Shown: positions 20,970 to 36,190 of the stretch, one piece after another | Numbering within the stretch: position 1 is the first letter of the stretch | Layout: each line of letters opens with the position of its first letter | NCBI RefSeq assembly: GCF_027409185.1 | Contig: NC_084463.1 | Span: 52,198,907-52,262,906 of the forward strand | Direction: 5' to 3' | DNA from: Cynocephalus volans | Taxonomy: Eukaryota; Chordata; Mammalia; Dermoptera; Cynocephalidae | DNA: 64,000 nucleotides | Notes under the pieces: model-generated | Databases searched by the model: none | The model's input: only the letters and a program-made list of their open reading frames with translations | Told to the model about the DNA's origin: nothing | Made by a program: the position numbers and the translations under genes

Positions 20970-23425
20970 CTAATTGGGATTTTCCCATGTGTCAATTTGT
21001 TCATGTTTATTATGGTGAGTTCCATAAACTGTTTTCCCATATTCCTTACATTCACATGGTTTCTCACCTATGTGAATATTCTGATGGCTGCTGAGGTGTG
21101 ACTTTTGGTTAAAAGCTTTTCCACAGCCTTTGCATTCATATTTTTTTTCACCTGTGTGAGTTCTCTTGTGCCTGCTGATGTGTGACTTTTGGTTAAATGC
21201 TTTCCCACAGTCTTTACAGTCATATGGTTTCTCACTTGTGTGAATTCTCTCATGCCTACTTATGTCTGATTTCCGGGTAAAAGGTTGCCCACAGTCTCTA
21301 CATTCATATGGTTTCTCACCTGTGTGAGTTTTCTGATGAAACCTGAGGTGTGACTTTCGGGTAAAAGCTTTTCCACAGTCTTTACATTCATATGGTTTCT
21401 CACCTGTGTGGGTTCTCTCATGCCTGCTGAGGTCTCCCTTTTTGTTAAATGCTTTTCCACATTCTTTACATTTATATGGCTTCTCATTTGTCTGGGTTCT
21501 CTGATGGCTACTGAGGTGTGACTTTTGGTTAAAAGTACTTCCACATTCTCTACATTCACATGGTTTCCCACCTGTGTGAGTTGTCTGATGGCTGCTGAGG
21601 GATGACTTTTGGTTAAAAGCTTTTCCACATTCTTTGCATTCATAAGGTTTCTCACCTGTGTGAATTCTCTGATGGATGCTGAGGTTTGACTTTCGGTTAA
21701 AAGTTTTTCCACATTCTCTACATTCATATGGTTTCTCACCTGTGTGAATTCTCTCATGTCTGCTGAGGTCTGCCTTGTGGTTAAAAGCTTTTCCACATTC
21801 TTTACATTCATATGATTTCTCACCTTTGTCAGTTCTCTGATGCCTACTGAGGTGTGACTTTTGGTTAAAAGCTTTTCCACATTCTTTACACTTGTATGGT
21901 TTCTCACCTGTGTGAATTCTCTCATGCCTGCTGAAATCTGACTTTTGGTTAAAAGCTTTTCCACATTCTTTACATTCATATGATTTCTCACCTGTGTGAG
22001 TTCTCTCATGCCTGCTGAGGTCTGCCTTATGTTTAAAAGCTTTTCCACATTCTTTACATTCATATGGTTTCTCACCTGTGTGAGTTCTCTGATGCCTGCT
22101 GAGGTTTGACTTTCGGTTAAAAGCTTTTCCACATTCTTTACATTCATATGGTTTCTCACCTGAGTGAGTTCTGGGATGAATGCTGAGGCTTGACTTTTGG
22201 TTAAAAGTTTTTCCACATTCTTTACATTCATATGGTTTCTCGCTTGTGTGAATTTTCTTGTTCCTGCTGAAATCTGACTTTTGGTTAGCAGCTTTTCCAC
22301 ATTCTTTATATTCATGTGGTTTCTCACCAGTGTGAGCTTTCTGATATAAAATGTGGACTGACTTATGGAAGAAAGCTTTGTTACATTCACATGGTTTCTC
22401 ACCTGTGTGAATTCTGTGATGGCTGCTGCAGTGTGACTTTTGGTGAAAGATTTTACCACATTTAGTACTATAGAAAGTGTTTTTATGTTCTTTACATGGT
22501 TTCTCACTTGTGTGAATTCTCTGAAAAACAGAGAGGGCAGACTCATGGTAGGAAAATTTTGTACATTCATTACATCCATTTGGTATTTCATCTGTGTGAA
22601 TTCTCTCAGGATAGCTGAAAAGTAAATTCTTATAGAAGTATTTCCCACAGTTCATATTTCCATAGTACATTTCTCCTGTGTGAATTCTCTGATTCATTGT
22701 AAGGTCTGACATCTGACAAAAATTTTTCTCATGTTCATTACAACCACAAAGGTTCTCCCCTGTAGGTGTTCCCTGATGTGAGGAAGGGAATAATTTCTTA
22801 ATAAAAGATTTGTCACATTCAGTATATTTACAGTGTTTCTCTCCTGTGTGCATAACCTGATGTTTAGTGAGTTCATATATTTTATAGAACATATTCCCAC
22901 ATATAGCACATTGAAAAGTTTTCCTTTCTACCTGATTTATTTCTTGGGCAATGACAGCTGACTCACCACAGCCTTTTCCACATTCATTATACTTATAGGT
23001 GTTCTCATCCATATGTATCTTTTTATGCGTCATTATTGGCTCTGTGTTGGAGGATTTCCCTTTTCCACTGTATACTAAAGGCTGCTTCCCAGTTTGAATA
23101 TTGAGATGCTGACTAAGATGCTCATGATGTCTGGGCAAATTTCTAGTTACATGATGGTCATCAGGTCTCTCTCCAGCAGGTATCTCATCATGCTCTCTAG
23201 GAAGAAGTGAATTCTGACATATGTATATCTCCTCCTGTCCCTTTCCTGAATAGTTTCCATTATTTGTAATTGGATTTAAAACATGATAAAAATTCAAATA
23301 AAATGATTTTCCTAACACAATTCTCTCTTCAGCTGATGTGTTGCTGTTGGTAATTATAATTTGCTGCAAGCATCTACCATGACTTTCTTGGTTACTTTCC
23401 AGTAGGTCATCATCTATCTGGACAT
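20970..23425 (-). CDS. KRAB zinc-finger protein, terminal C2H2 exon
   Basis: Encodes residues 44-861 of a predicted 861-residue nuclear KRAB C2H2 protein, a DNA-binding, TRIM28-recruiting repressor by family. The exon begins after 'ttctcatttcag' at 23425, and the codon split with the KRAB-A exon restores Asn44. A linker of about 170 residues follows, typical of KRAB-ZNFs (acidic V-Q-I-D-D-D-L-L-E start). Finger 1 (residues about 215-239) is intact, fingers 2-8 (about 240-440) have lost one or more Cys/His, and fingers 9-22 (about 441-832) are regular 28-residue units with TGEKPY linkers. Fingers 13 and 17 lack the last His (Asp, Gln), and finger 23 is decayed. Thirteen fingers have all four ligands. 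No frameshift or internal stop. The frame also runs open upstream to 23621, but that part is intron. I do not recognise an orthologue. Confidence 0.93.
21060..22235 (-). repeat. Homogenised 84-bp zinc-finger tandem array (fingers 9-22)
   Basis: Fourteen consecutive 84-bp units with near-identical linkers and frameworks (C-K-E-C-G-K-A-F-N). Variation is concentrated at the DNA-contact positions. Several helices are reused: the helix with contacts H-A-D in fingers 11 and 14, R-S-N in 10 and 15, Q-S-H in 13, 17, 21 and 22. This points to recent unit duplication or gene conversion. Confidence 0.95.
22236..22838 (-). other. Degenerate finger block (fingers 2-8)
   Basis: Seven finger-length units keep linkers such as H-T-G-E-K or H-T-S-E-K but miss at least one Cys or His each. 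One unit is shortened (P-C-E-C-N-K-A-F-F). They stay in frame with the intact fingers on both sides. They probably no longer fold as zinc fingers. Confidence 0.85.
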
Positions 23426-23639
23426 CTGAAATGAGAAAAAAAATATCTGTGAGCCTCACATAAGCATATGCCATTGATGCACAAGTAAAGGTACAAAAGT
23501 GCCTTCCAATTCTAGTAACAAAAGATTTTATAAAAAAAGCAATGATGAATATAGGTTTCATTAGTTTATAGAATTTCTCCTTACTGACAATGTAATATTG
23601 TACTAATATATTTTCTAACATTATACCATGCTTTTCTTT

Positions 23640-26880
<3,241 letters not shown>

Positions 26881-26889
26881 AAAAAAAAA

Positions 26890-29800
26890 AAAAAGAACAA
26901 GCACAGAATCTGCAGAAACACTTTTCCTTTAAACATAAGACAGAGAAGAAAAAGTGGTATTACATCATAATATAGGAGTTAGTTCTCACAGAGGACAATT
27001 TTTAATATGTATGTGCCTTACAACAGGTCATCAAACGATGTGACACCAAACCTAAAAGAACTTCAAAGAGAAATAGAAGAACCCACCATCAAAACTGGAG
27101 ATTTCAACACCCTCTATCAAAAATGAACCAATAAGGCAGACAGAAAACTATAAAAGAAATAGTTAAACTCAATAACACCATCTGGATATAATGGATATCT
27201 ACAGACTACTTCTTCCAACAACAAGAGAATACACATTCCTCTCAAACTCACATAAAAAATATCACTAAAACCATGTTCAGAGCCATATAACACACTTTAT
27301 GAAAAATAAGATAATAGAAATCATACAACATGTGCTCTCAGACCACAAAAGAAGTAAACTAGAAATCATTAACAGAGCAATGACTAGAAGATCCTCAAAT
27401 AGAGTGGGATTAAACAACACACTCTAACATATGGGTTAAAAAAAAAACTCAAGAAAGATTAAAATATTTTTAAGTAAATGAAAGCGAAATGGGGCTGACA
27501 GTTAGCTCACTTGGTTAGAGCACAGCTGTCTAATGCCAAGGTCCAGGATTTCAATTCCCATACTGGCTAGACATGAGAGGGGAAAAAAGGTGAAAATGAC
27601 AGCAAAATTTGTAGGACACAGAAATAACAGTGTTCTCAGAATTTTTTATGGCACTGAATGCATACTTTAAAAAAAAAAACATCTAAAATCAATCTATACT
27701 TCCACCTTTGGAAAATGGGAGGGGGGAGCTAATTACATTGAAAGGAAAGAGAAGAAAAGAAATAAATACTAGAACAGAAATAAAATTCATAAAATCTGAA
27801 GAAAAAATAAACATCTAAAAATCAGATTCTTTGAAAAGATCAATAAAATTGATAAGCCTATAGCCAGTCTACCTGAAAAGATAATGAACACAAGATAGAA
27901 ATTACTAATATCAGAAATGAAAGAAAGGACATCAGTATAGATCCTGTGGACATTAAACAAATAATAAATACTATGAACAACTCTGCACATTTGACAACCT
28001 ACATAAAATGGACCCATTCATTAAAAGACAGTTTACCAAAACTCACACACACAAAAATACACAATGAGAATAGGCCTGTATCTATTATGGAAATTGAGTA
28101 AACAAATAATAATGTTCAAAACAGAAAGCACCTGGCCCAGAAGTGTTCACAGGAGAACTGAAGCCAACATTTAAGGCAGAAAACATACGAACTTCCTACA
28201 ATATGTTGCAGAGAATAGAAGATGAAGTATTTCCCAACTCGTCGTATGAGGACAGCATTACCTCAGTACCAAAACGAGACAAAAAGATATTATGAGAATA
28301 GAAAACTACAAACTGTTATCTCTCATGAACATAGAAGCAAATATGCTCAATCAAGTATTAGCTAACCTAATCCAACAATGTCTAAAGAGAGTTATGCACC
28401 ATGACCAAGTGGTATTTATCCCAGGTTAGCAAGGGTGGTTCAACATATGAACATCAATTAATGTAACTTATAACATGAAGACACTGAAAAGATAAAAGAA
28501 AAAAATCACATGGTCACATCAATAGATGCAAAAAAAGCATTTGAAAAAATACAGCACCCATTCATCATAAAAGTTCTCAGTAAACTAGGAATAGAGGGGA
28601 ACACCACAACTTGATAAAGATTATCTACAGGAAACTGCAGCTAACATCACCCTTAATGGTGAGAAACTCAAAGCTTTCCCAGATAATCAGGAACAAAGCA
28701 AGAATGTATCCTCTCATTACTCCTTCAATATTGCACTAAAAGTTCTGGGTAGTGCAATAGCACAGGGAAATAAAATAAAAGATTTACAGATTGAGAAATA
28801 AATAAAATTATCTTTAGTTGCAGATGATATGATTATGTGTAAAATATCCTAGCAAGTAAAAAGTAAACCTCCTGGAATTAATAACTGATTACATCAAGAT
28901 TGCAGGATACAGCCTTAATATACAAAAGTCAATCACTTTTCTATACCCCAGCAATGACCAAGTAAAATTTAAAACAAACAACACAATACTATTTACATTA
29001 GCAACTCAAAAAAGAGAAAAGTTGAAAATCATCTACCTCATAAGAAATTACCATCAATAATACATTTTTAAAATGTCTACAACTAAACAACAAAATAACC
29101 TGATTAAAATATAAGCAGAGGGCTTCCACAGACATTTCTATAAAGATGATATATCAATGTCTAACAAGCTCATATAAAGATGCTTAACATCATTAGTCAT
29201 TAGAGAAATGCAAAACCACAATGAAACATCATTTCACACTGAATAGAAAATAACAATTATTGGCAAAATTGGAAACTTGGTGCATTTTATGTGAGTATAT
29301 AAAGTGATGCATCCCCTATTAAAAAAAATAGTACAGTGACTTCTCAAAAAATTAAAAACAGAATTACCATAGGATTCATAAATCCTAGTTTTGTGTATAT
29401 ATTCAAAATAATTAATAGCAGAATCTCAAAAAGATATTTCACACCTGTGTTCATAGCAGCATTACTCACAGAATTAAGAGGTGAAAGTAACCCAAATGTT
29501 CACCCATGAATGAATGGGGAAATAAAATGTGGTATATGCATACAGAGAAATAATATCTAACCTTAAGAAAAAAGGAAATGTTGACCTATGCTATAACGTG
29601 AAAACTTGAGGATATTATGCAAAGTGAAATATGACACACAAAATGACAAGTATTGCACAGTACCACTGATAAAAGTCAAAACTTTAGAAACACAAAGTAG
29701 AATGGTGGTTGCCAGAGGCTGGGCGAAGGGGAAAACTATAAGTTGTCACTTAATGGATACAGAGTTTCAATTTTCCAAGAGAAAAAACTTGTGGATATCA

Positions 29801-29915
29801 CCTGCTCAACAGTGTCAATATATTTAAGACTACTTAAAAGTTAAGAAATGACTCAAATGGTAAACTTAATACTATATGCTTTTTGCCAAAATTAAAAATA
29901 AATTACTTAAAAAGC
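26890..29915 (+). mobile_element. Ancient L1, plus strand, endonuclease to 3' UTR
   Basis: It follows L1 ORF2 and the 3' UTR in order: an endonuclease part near 27000-27430 ('ctggatataatggatatct', 'tctcagaccacaaaagaagt'), a reverse-transcriptase part near 27830-28970 ('caccatgaccaagtggtattt', 'ttagttgcagatgatatgat') and a 3' UTR with 'ttgccagaggctgggcgaag' near 29709. Many stops. Antisense to the zinc-finger gene, inside its intron. Confidence 0.85.
27491..27590 (+). mobile_element. Old monomeric tRNA-Ile-like SINE inside the L1
   Basis: 'ggggctgacagttagctcac', 'ttggttagagcac', 'taatgccaaggtc' and 'tcaattccca' mirror the A box, anticodon arm and B box of a tRNA-Ile. The strongest single clue to the SINE family's tRNA source. 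It interrupts the plus-strand L1. Confidence 0.75.
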
Positions 29916-30412
29916 CAATAGATGGGCTTTTAAACCAATTAAAATATTAATTGGTTTAAATTAATATTTAATCAAATTAAAATGTTTTTTAAAAATTAAT
30001 TAATTGATAAAAAGTTCAAAAATAAAAAGCAGAGAATTAAAAAGCAGATGAGGCAATACAAATAGAAAACAGCAAAATATCACACTTAAATTAAACCTTA
30101 TGAATAATTATTTAAATGGAATTGCATTAAACATTCTACTTAAGGCAAAGACTGTCAGATTTGATAGGAAAGTAAGACCCAACAATATGTTGTCCAGAGA
30201 ACCACACTTTAAAAACAAAGAAAAGACTAAAAGTAAAATAATTAAAACACGTATACCATAGCAACACAAATTATGAAAAGCTTAAGTGGAAATATTGATA
30301 TCAGCAAAAGAATCTTCAAGACATATTGTATTACTAGAAATAAATGGAACACTGAAGGATGTAGGCCATACTATTGCTTCCTATAACATGGAAAATGGAA
30401 AGGGTATCTCAC

Positions 30413-30476
30413 CATCTCAGGGTCTGTGAAAAGAGACTTCTGGACACAATGTGCTACTGGCCTCCTCTCTCTGTCA
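30413..30476 (-). CDS. Second exon of the KRAB-ZNF gene, carrying the ATG at its 3' end
   Basis: On the minus strand an acceptor 'tattttctcag' ends at 30477. The exon of 64 bases ends in ATG (30413-30415) directly before a 'gtgaga' donor. Joining it to the KRAB-A exon gives M-E-L-V-S-F-E-D-V, the usual KRAB-ZNF N-terminus with the start codon at the very end of the preceding exon. The remaining 61 bases are 5' UTR. This was predicted from splice signals and frame only; no transcript evidence is available here. Confidence 0.8.
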
Positions 30477-30840
30477 CTGAGAAAATAAAAGAAGAATGTT
30501 CAATTTTCAAACAGAATTTAAAGAAAATATGAAGGAGTCAGGACTTGCTGAGTTTGAAATAGAACTATTTTTCAAACCATTTTTCCTAGAAAAATATTTC
30601 CAAACTGTTAAACTATTTCGGGGCAAGGATCAAATCTAGTGTTTTACAAAAGAGATGAAAGACCAAAAATATTCCTAGCTTTCTAAGTACCTTAGGGTCT
30701 GACACACAGTGCCTAGCAAACAATGAAACTTCTAAGGAAATAGCCACCTTGGAGAGGGGGAAGTCAGAGAACAAAGGGACTGACTCAGAATCTGTGGGAG
30801 TAGCACTGCTCTAATGGATTTTAGCACAATGAAAACCCAT

Positions 30841-30846
<6 letters not shown>

Positions 30847-30875
<29 letters not shown>

Positions 30876-31118
30876 TATTTTGTCGATATACATTGTAGCT
30901 GATTATTGCTTCCCATCCCCAAAACCTCCCTCCCTTCTCCCTCCCCCCCCCGACAATGTCCTTTCTGTTTGCTTGTTGTATCAACTTCAAATAATTGTGG
31001 TTGTTATATCTTCTTCCCCCCCCCCCGGTTTGTGTGTGTGTGTGTGTGTGTATGTGTGTGTGTGAATTTATATATTAATTTTTAGCTCCCTCCAATAAGT
31101 GAGAACATGTGGTATTTC
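30847..31118 (-). mobile_element. 5'-truncated L1 3' end with perfect target-site duplication
   Basis: A T-run of about 27 bases (the poly-A tail), 'ttgtcgatatacattgta', C-rich 3' UTR, (TG)n, and 'aataagtgagaacatgtggt'. It is flanked by the 15-base duplication 'aaaacccatgctttt' at 30832-30846 and 31119-31133. Young, about 370 bases upstream of the start-codon exon. Confidence 0.92.
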
Positions 31119-31133
31119 AAAACCCATGCTTTT

Positions 31134-32305
31134 ATGGCAGTGATTACACCAGATAATTTTCTGTATCAAAAGGCCAGTCAGAAAAAAATTAAAAAGAAGG
31201 TTGCTGGATCCCCCAACATATAGTAACCAAAAATAGGTAAATAAAGTCAGTCAATTGCAAACCCAGGCATTTAAGGAAAAGAGATATTGACAGAGAATGG
31301 CATGAACCCAGAGGACACAATGAAGAGGCACAAAGCATCTTTTCCAGGGACCAGGAATGGGCCCTAACGAAATACTAAAGCAGATGCCTGATGGGAATAA
31401 CTACTCAGACCAGTTCCTGTAGGCTGGTGCCCCTTCTCACCAACCCTGTCTGAAGAAAAGTGCACACATGGTCATGCCTGTCTGTTTACTGTAAGCTGCA
31501 TGTGTGTTAAAAAGAAGACAGGACACAAGCTTATTTAGATTGGCTTTTTGCCAACTGCACAATGACAGAATATTTCTAGGGCTCTTGAGAGGGGCAAAGT
31601 ATATTTTGCATGTGGTAGAAATTTACGGTTAGAGAGCACACTGTGGTTTATTAAAGACTGCTGCAAAGTCTTGGTATTCCTCTTATTGAGAGGTGGAATC
31701 TAATTGCCTTCCCTTTGAATCCAGGCTGGTCTTAGTAATGCGCTTGACTAAGAGAATGTGGTGGAAAAGATACAAAAGTATCTATGTGGAGATAACAAGA
31801 ATGCTTGAAGCTTCTGGCTGGGCCTCTTGGACACTTGCTCTGGCAGAAGCCAGACTAACTTGACTACCCTGAGAATGCCACTCTGTGAGGAAGCCCAACA
31901 TGTCCACAAAGAGAGGGCTGGATGTCTGCTCAGTGTTCCCAGCCACTAATTTTTCCAGCTCAGAGCAGAGACATCATGTAGCAGCTAACCTGCACCACCC
32001 TGTTCAGTTTACTGACCCTAAACTTTGTGACATGTAATAAGAAGATGTTCTTATTTTAAGCTACAAAGTTTTGTGATTCTTTGTTCCACAGATCACTGGA
32101 ACACCAAAAAAATTATGAGAGTCCTTAGGGAGTACTATGATTTGAAACATGAAGAGTGTAGGTTCACAATGAATATTAGATTCAAAAGAAAGAAAGAAAC
32201 CATTTCACATCTTATGTTAGAACTCAAACTACAATAGTGAACGTAAATGTTCAGTTAACTGCTTTGTCAATTTTTGTTCTTAACTGTTAGCTACAGTTCT
32301 ACTTT
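31134..32305. other. Intron stretch with a probable old LTR-like repeat
   Basis: About 31630-32105 resembles a common old mammalian repeat ('gaatccaggctggtcttagt', 'tctggcagaagcc', 'ttttaagctacaaagttttg'), which I cannot name with confidence. No exon seen. Confidence 0.4.
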
Positions 32306-32317
32306 AAAAACATACTG

Positions 32318-32462
32318 GGGCCGACCCGTGGCACAATCGGGAGAGTGCGGCGCTCGGAGCGCAGCAGCGCTCCCGCCGCGGGTTCAGATCCTATATAGGG
32401 ATGACCGGTGTGCTCACTGGCTGAGCGCGGTGTGGCCAGTCACATAAAAGTCAAAAAAAAAA
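32318..32462 (+). mobile_element. CYN-type SINE, CG-rich variant, with target-site duplication
   Basis: The head has the variant arm 'ggcgctcggagcgcagcagc', then 'gggttcagatcc' as B box, a second half 'gctcactggctgagcgcggt' and an A tail. Flanked by 'aaaaacatactg' at 32306-32317 and 32463-32474. Confidence 0.9.
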
Positions 32463-32935
32463 AAAAACATACTGATGACTAACGCACAATCCATTTTTCG
32501 TATTCATTTTAAAGTAATTACCTGAAAGAGAAGAATAAAATACAACCTGTAAGTTTGAAAACATGATAGGTTTTATTGAACTATAAATAATTGTATATTA
32601 ATAAAAACTACAAACAGAATCACTGATGTAAATTTATAAAAGCAAAAGGTAGACATTATGAAAATTTGCACTTTCTGTTATTATTTCATGTCTTTTTATT
32701 GACCGTTGTTCAAACATGTCCCAGTAACTCCTGAAGACTTTCTCCCCGTGGACTCCTAAGGATGTCACCACAGGTGCTGGCTAGAAGCATAGGTCACCAG
32801 GGATTGAACCTCACAGCCCAGCAAACATTACTTTCAGGTTTTTACAGGAAAGATACTTCCAATGGAACAAAGTTACTGTCTTTATGAGTACCAACATCTC
32901 CTACTGTACTAGCAGTGTATATAGAAATTAGAATA

Positions 32936-33113
32936 GGGCCGGCCCGTGGCTCACTCGGGAGAGTGTGGTGCTGATAACACCAAGGCCGCGGGTTCGGATC
33001 CCATATAGGGATGGCTGGTTTGCTCACTGGCTGAGCGTGGTGCTGACAACACCAAGTCAAGGGTTAAGATCCCCTGACCGGTCATCTTTTAAAAAAAAAA
33101 AAAAAAAAAAAAA
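32936..33113 (+). mobile_element. CYN-type dimeric SINE, full length, with target-site duplication
   Basis: The clearest full copy: head 'ggcccgtggctcactcggga', 'gtgctgataacaccaaggcc', B box 'gggttcggatcc', second half with 'gtgctgacaacaccaagtca', 'gggttaagatcc' and a long A tail. Target duplication 'agaaattagaata' at 32923-32935 and 33114-33126. Confidence 0.95.
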
Positions 33114-33315
33114 AGAAATTAGAATAAAATAAAAAGACCAAACAAACAAATGTAGTAGGAATTAACACAAGATAAAATTAGAGCCAAGAAACAGGGAGGA
33201 GTCCAGGAGAAATCTCATTTTGGTGGTTTATGTGAGTGGCTAGGTGGCAGTGATAACACATATAAGAGAAGAAGAGGAAATGGTTTTAATTTAAGATTTG
33301 TTGACCTTGAGGTGA

Positions 33316-33412
33316 TTTTTTTTTCCTGACAGCTGGCTGGTGCAGAAATATGAACCCTTGACCTTGGTGTTAAAACACCATGATCCAAACAACTGAGCTA
33401 ACAAACTAGCCC
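33316..33412 (-). mobile_element. Old monomeric tRNA-like SINE
   Basis: Plus-strand poly-T, then 'gacccttggtgtt' style and 'caactgagctaacaaactagcccc', the reverse complement of the tRNA-Ile-like head. Confidence 0.7.
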
Positions 33413-35640
33413 CTTGAGGTACATTTTTACTTGCTACAAACAAGCATTCAACAGAGTTCAACCTATGATCAAAAGACTAGGGAAGAAGTGCAACCTGGAG
33501 AAAAAGAGGAGTGCAAAATACAGAGGACTGAATCAGTGAAAAAGAATTTCACATGAGAAGAACAGGGCCCAGGATGAAGCACTTTGATAAGCTATGTTAT
33601 GAAGAAGAAAGTAGAAGAATTCAAGAGAAAAGAGTGAAAACCATCAGTGTAGTCACGAGAGAAACTAATAAACTAATATACAGGAATATCCAAGAGAATA
33701 TCATGAACAGGAGTTCAAAATGTAGCAGAAGACCCAAGTTAGAAAAAGAGTAGAGAATAGTCATTGGATTCAACTATAATTAAGGTTATAATTCTAGGTC
33801 TTATCCATAAATCTAGTACAGTCTTTCAAAGACATCTGTAAGTAGATTTATTTAAGAAGCTTTATAAAAATCTTACCAAGCATCTTGTGCCTTAGAACTA
33901 AGTAACTATTTCCACTGCAGAAACTGAGAAATGTTGATTTCCAGGTCAGCAGTGAAAAACTTTCTAATAGTGATGGTGTTGCAGAATTGGGTGCCACCAA
34001 GTCTTCACATCCCAAGAGAATTTGGCAGATTCTCTTTTCAGGTTCCATTCCAATCATGTAAACAAGGTGTCTGCCTTTTTCCCATGACATCACAAAGACC
34101 GGAGACAAACTTTTATTCAACTTAGATGACTCTGAGGTCTTACAAACTGCTATATTTACATGCCAACTTTATCTTATGAATGTACATTTCTTTCAAGTTG
34201 AGTTTTACTCATTTGTACTTTTCAAATTCAATTTATGCATGTCATAAAGCTCACATAATACAATAAAAAAAGTGAGTAATAAATAATCAAAACTCACCAG
34301 AGATTTATTCACCTTTTGTTGCTCTTGTAAACCCACAGTGCACTCTGGCAACATAGCTTGGAGAAAAGAGAATGGAGTGGATTAAGCAGAGAACTGTTAT
34401 GGCTTGGCTCTAGATTCTCCTTCCCAAAACTCTCTACTTATTAGCTGAAAAAGACAAACAACCAAAAAGCCTTCCTGTGAGAAAACAGTCCTTCATGCTT
34501 CAATAAGGGGCAACAAGGATTCTATTAAAGATACATCTACAAGTACATTAATAGGAACACATTACACACACAATTTATTTTTGGGTTAATGAAAACATAC
34601 ATAACCTACTGACAGCACAAATCAATATTACCTAAACATATAACTTAACTTAAACCAAAGAAAAACACATTGGGACATCACTAAAATTAGTGTTATAGAA
34701 ATATTTTGGCTATATTGACTGTTACCGTATTAATATATTAAGTTCACACATGACTCCAAAAAGGTGTTTCCATTAAAACATATCTTCTTTGTATGTACCT
34801 AAACATCTGGATAGTGTGCATCTTTTAACCCAGTATATGTCGCCCATGAGTATATAGATAAAAAAAAATGCATATAAGGTATATATCTTCTGGTACACTG
34901 ATCTCCATGTACCCAAGCCCTCATATAGCATGCTCTGACAATAAACTAGTCTTTGTCATGTGACCTGCTTTGGACAGTGGCACGTTAGAAAACGTCCTGC
35001 AAACGTATGTTTGAAAAGTACTTGCCATTGGTGCTTGCCTCTTAAACACAGTCATACTGTGAAGAAGCCTTAGGAAATACAGGGCCCAGACAAGGGTCAG
35101 CACAAACCACAGGACATGTGAGTGCAGCCATCTTTAACCAAACAACCTCAGTCAAGATACTAGGTGACTAAATCCACATTTGTAATCAAGGGAACACTAC
35201 AATGAGAACTGACCAGCTAAATGCACCCCAAGATGTGGATCCATAGAACTTCAAAAAAATAAGATGGCTTTTTTTTTTTAAGCCATTGGCATTTGATTTG
35301 TTTCTTACATAGCAAATGCTGAATGATACATCTAAGTCCCCAAAACTCAAAACATAATTAACAAAATTATGTGGGGAAGAAAGTCTTAAATTACAAGTCT
35401 AATACAATCGATATGACTTCACAACCACCGATAGATTCGAAAATCACAATGAATGTTAACTATATGAACTTCAATGAAGTTTCATTGCCTCTCTAACAGA
35501 GGCTATGTGAATCATAAAAAACAATTATTTGCACACCGGTAAACTAAGTTGTAAGTTTCATTTTGTATTGTTTTTTACATCACATACAAGTTGTTTACTT
35601 TAAAAACATACAGCACAAAAGGGTGTTCCTTATAAGTGAG
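33413..35640. other. Intron stretch, no exon recognised
   Basis: Short open frames at 33553, 33848 and 33931 lack any family signature. No clear transposon identified. Confidence 0.4.
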
Positions 35641-35649
35641 TAATGCACT

Positions 35650-35736
35650 GTACCAGGGTACTTTCAAAATTTGGGGGGAAAATAGAATGAAAAGAGAATA
35701 GAAATCTCTCCATGAACTTTTTGAGGCACACTTGCA
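35650..35736. mobile_element. Mariner-type MITE
   Basis: Terminal sequences 'gggtactttcaaaattt' (left) and 'catgaactttttgaggcac' (right) are imperfect inverted repeats, about 87 bases apart end to end. Same family as 52127-52205. Confidence 0.6.
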
Positions 35737-36059
35737 TTTTAATTACATTTGAGAAATTAGTTTCTTGAGTAGAAGGAAAGTGCAGTCTAATTTTCCCATC
35801 TTAAATAATGTAGAATTGCCTCCAAAATATTCCTGCAAAAGTTATGATTTTAATGAAAATATTATTGACATTAAGTGAGAAATACTTACATTATTTACCC
35901 TTTGAGGTGACACAATCCAAAGAAAGAACTGGAGTTAAAAAAGGATAGGGGTGTTTAAGACAATGTATGTTAAAGCAATTTTGCTCTAAGTTGACTTTGG
36001 CATTACAAAAATAATCTCAAAACTGAACAAACAATTGTTTTGACTTAAATGTGGCAAAA

Positions 36060-36190
36060 TGGAAAACGCTAGCCAAAAAGTCAGGATGTCTAACATCAAC
36101 AAATCATGTGACCCTGGGCAAGTCACATTTTCTCCAATCCAATTATTTTCACTTTTCTTACAAGGTAGAAATACGGGGAAAGCCATTCCA
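36060..36190 (+). mobile_element. MIR SINE fragment
   Basis: 'catgtgaccctgggcaagtc' followed by a pyrimidine-rich stretch and a degraded 'tctgtaaaatggg' equivalent is the MIR core and 3' pattern. Confidence 0.7.

Noticed and set aside
21260..22648. 462-residue frame on the same strand as the fingers
   Set aside because: A shadow frame of the 84-bp finger array; an 84-base repeat keeps any frame open if one unit is open.
23426..23621. The 65 codons upstream of the finger exon as coding sequence
   Set aside because: A good splice acceptor at 23426-23428 separates them, and the KRAB-A exon joins in phase at 23425. They are intron.
27491..27571. Possible tRNA-Ile gene
   Set aside because: It lacks paired acceptor ends and a proper anticodon loop, and is followed by an A-rich tail. 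It is a SINE head.
32936..33113. Possible tRNA gene pair
   Set aside because: Dimeric SINE with A tail and target duplication; stems are mismatched.
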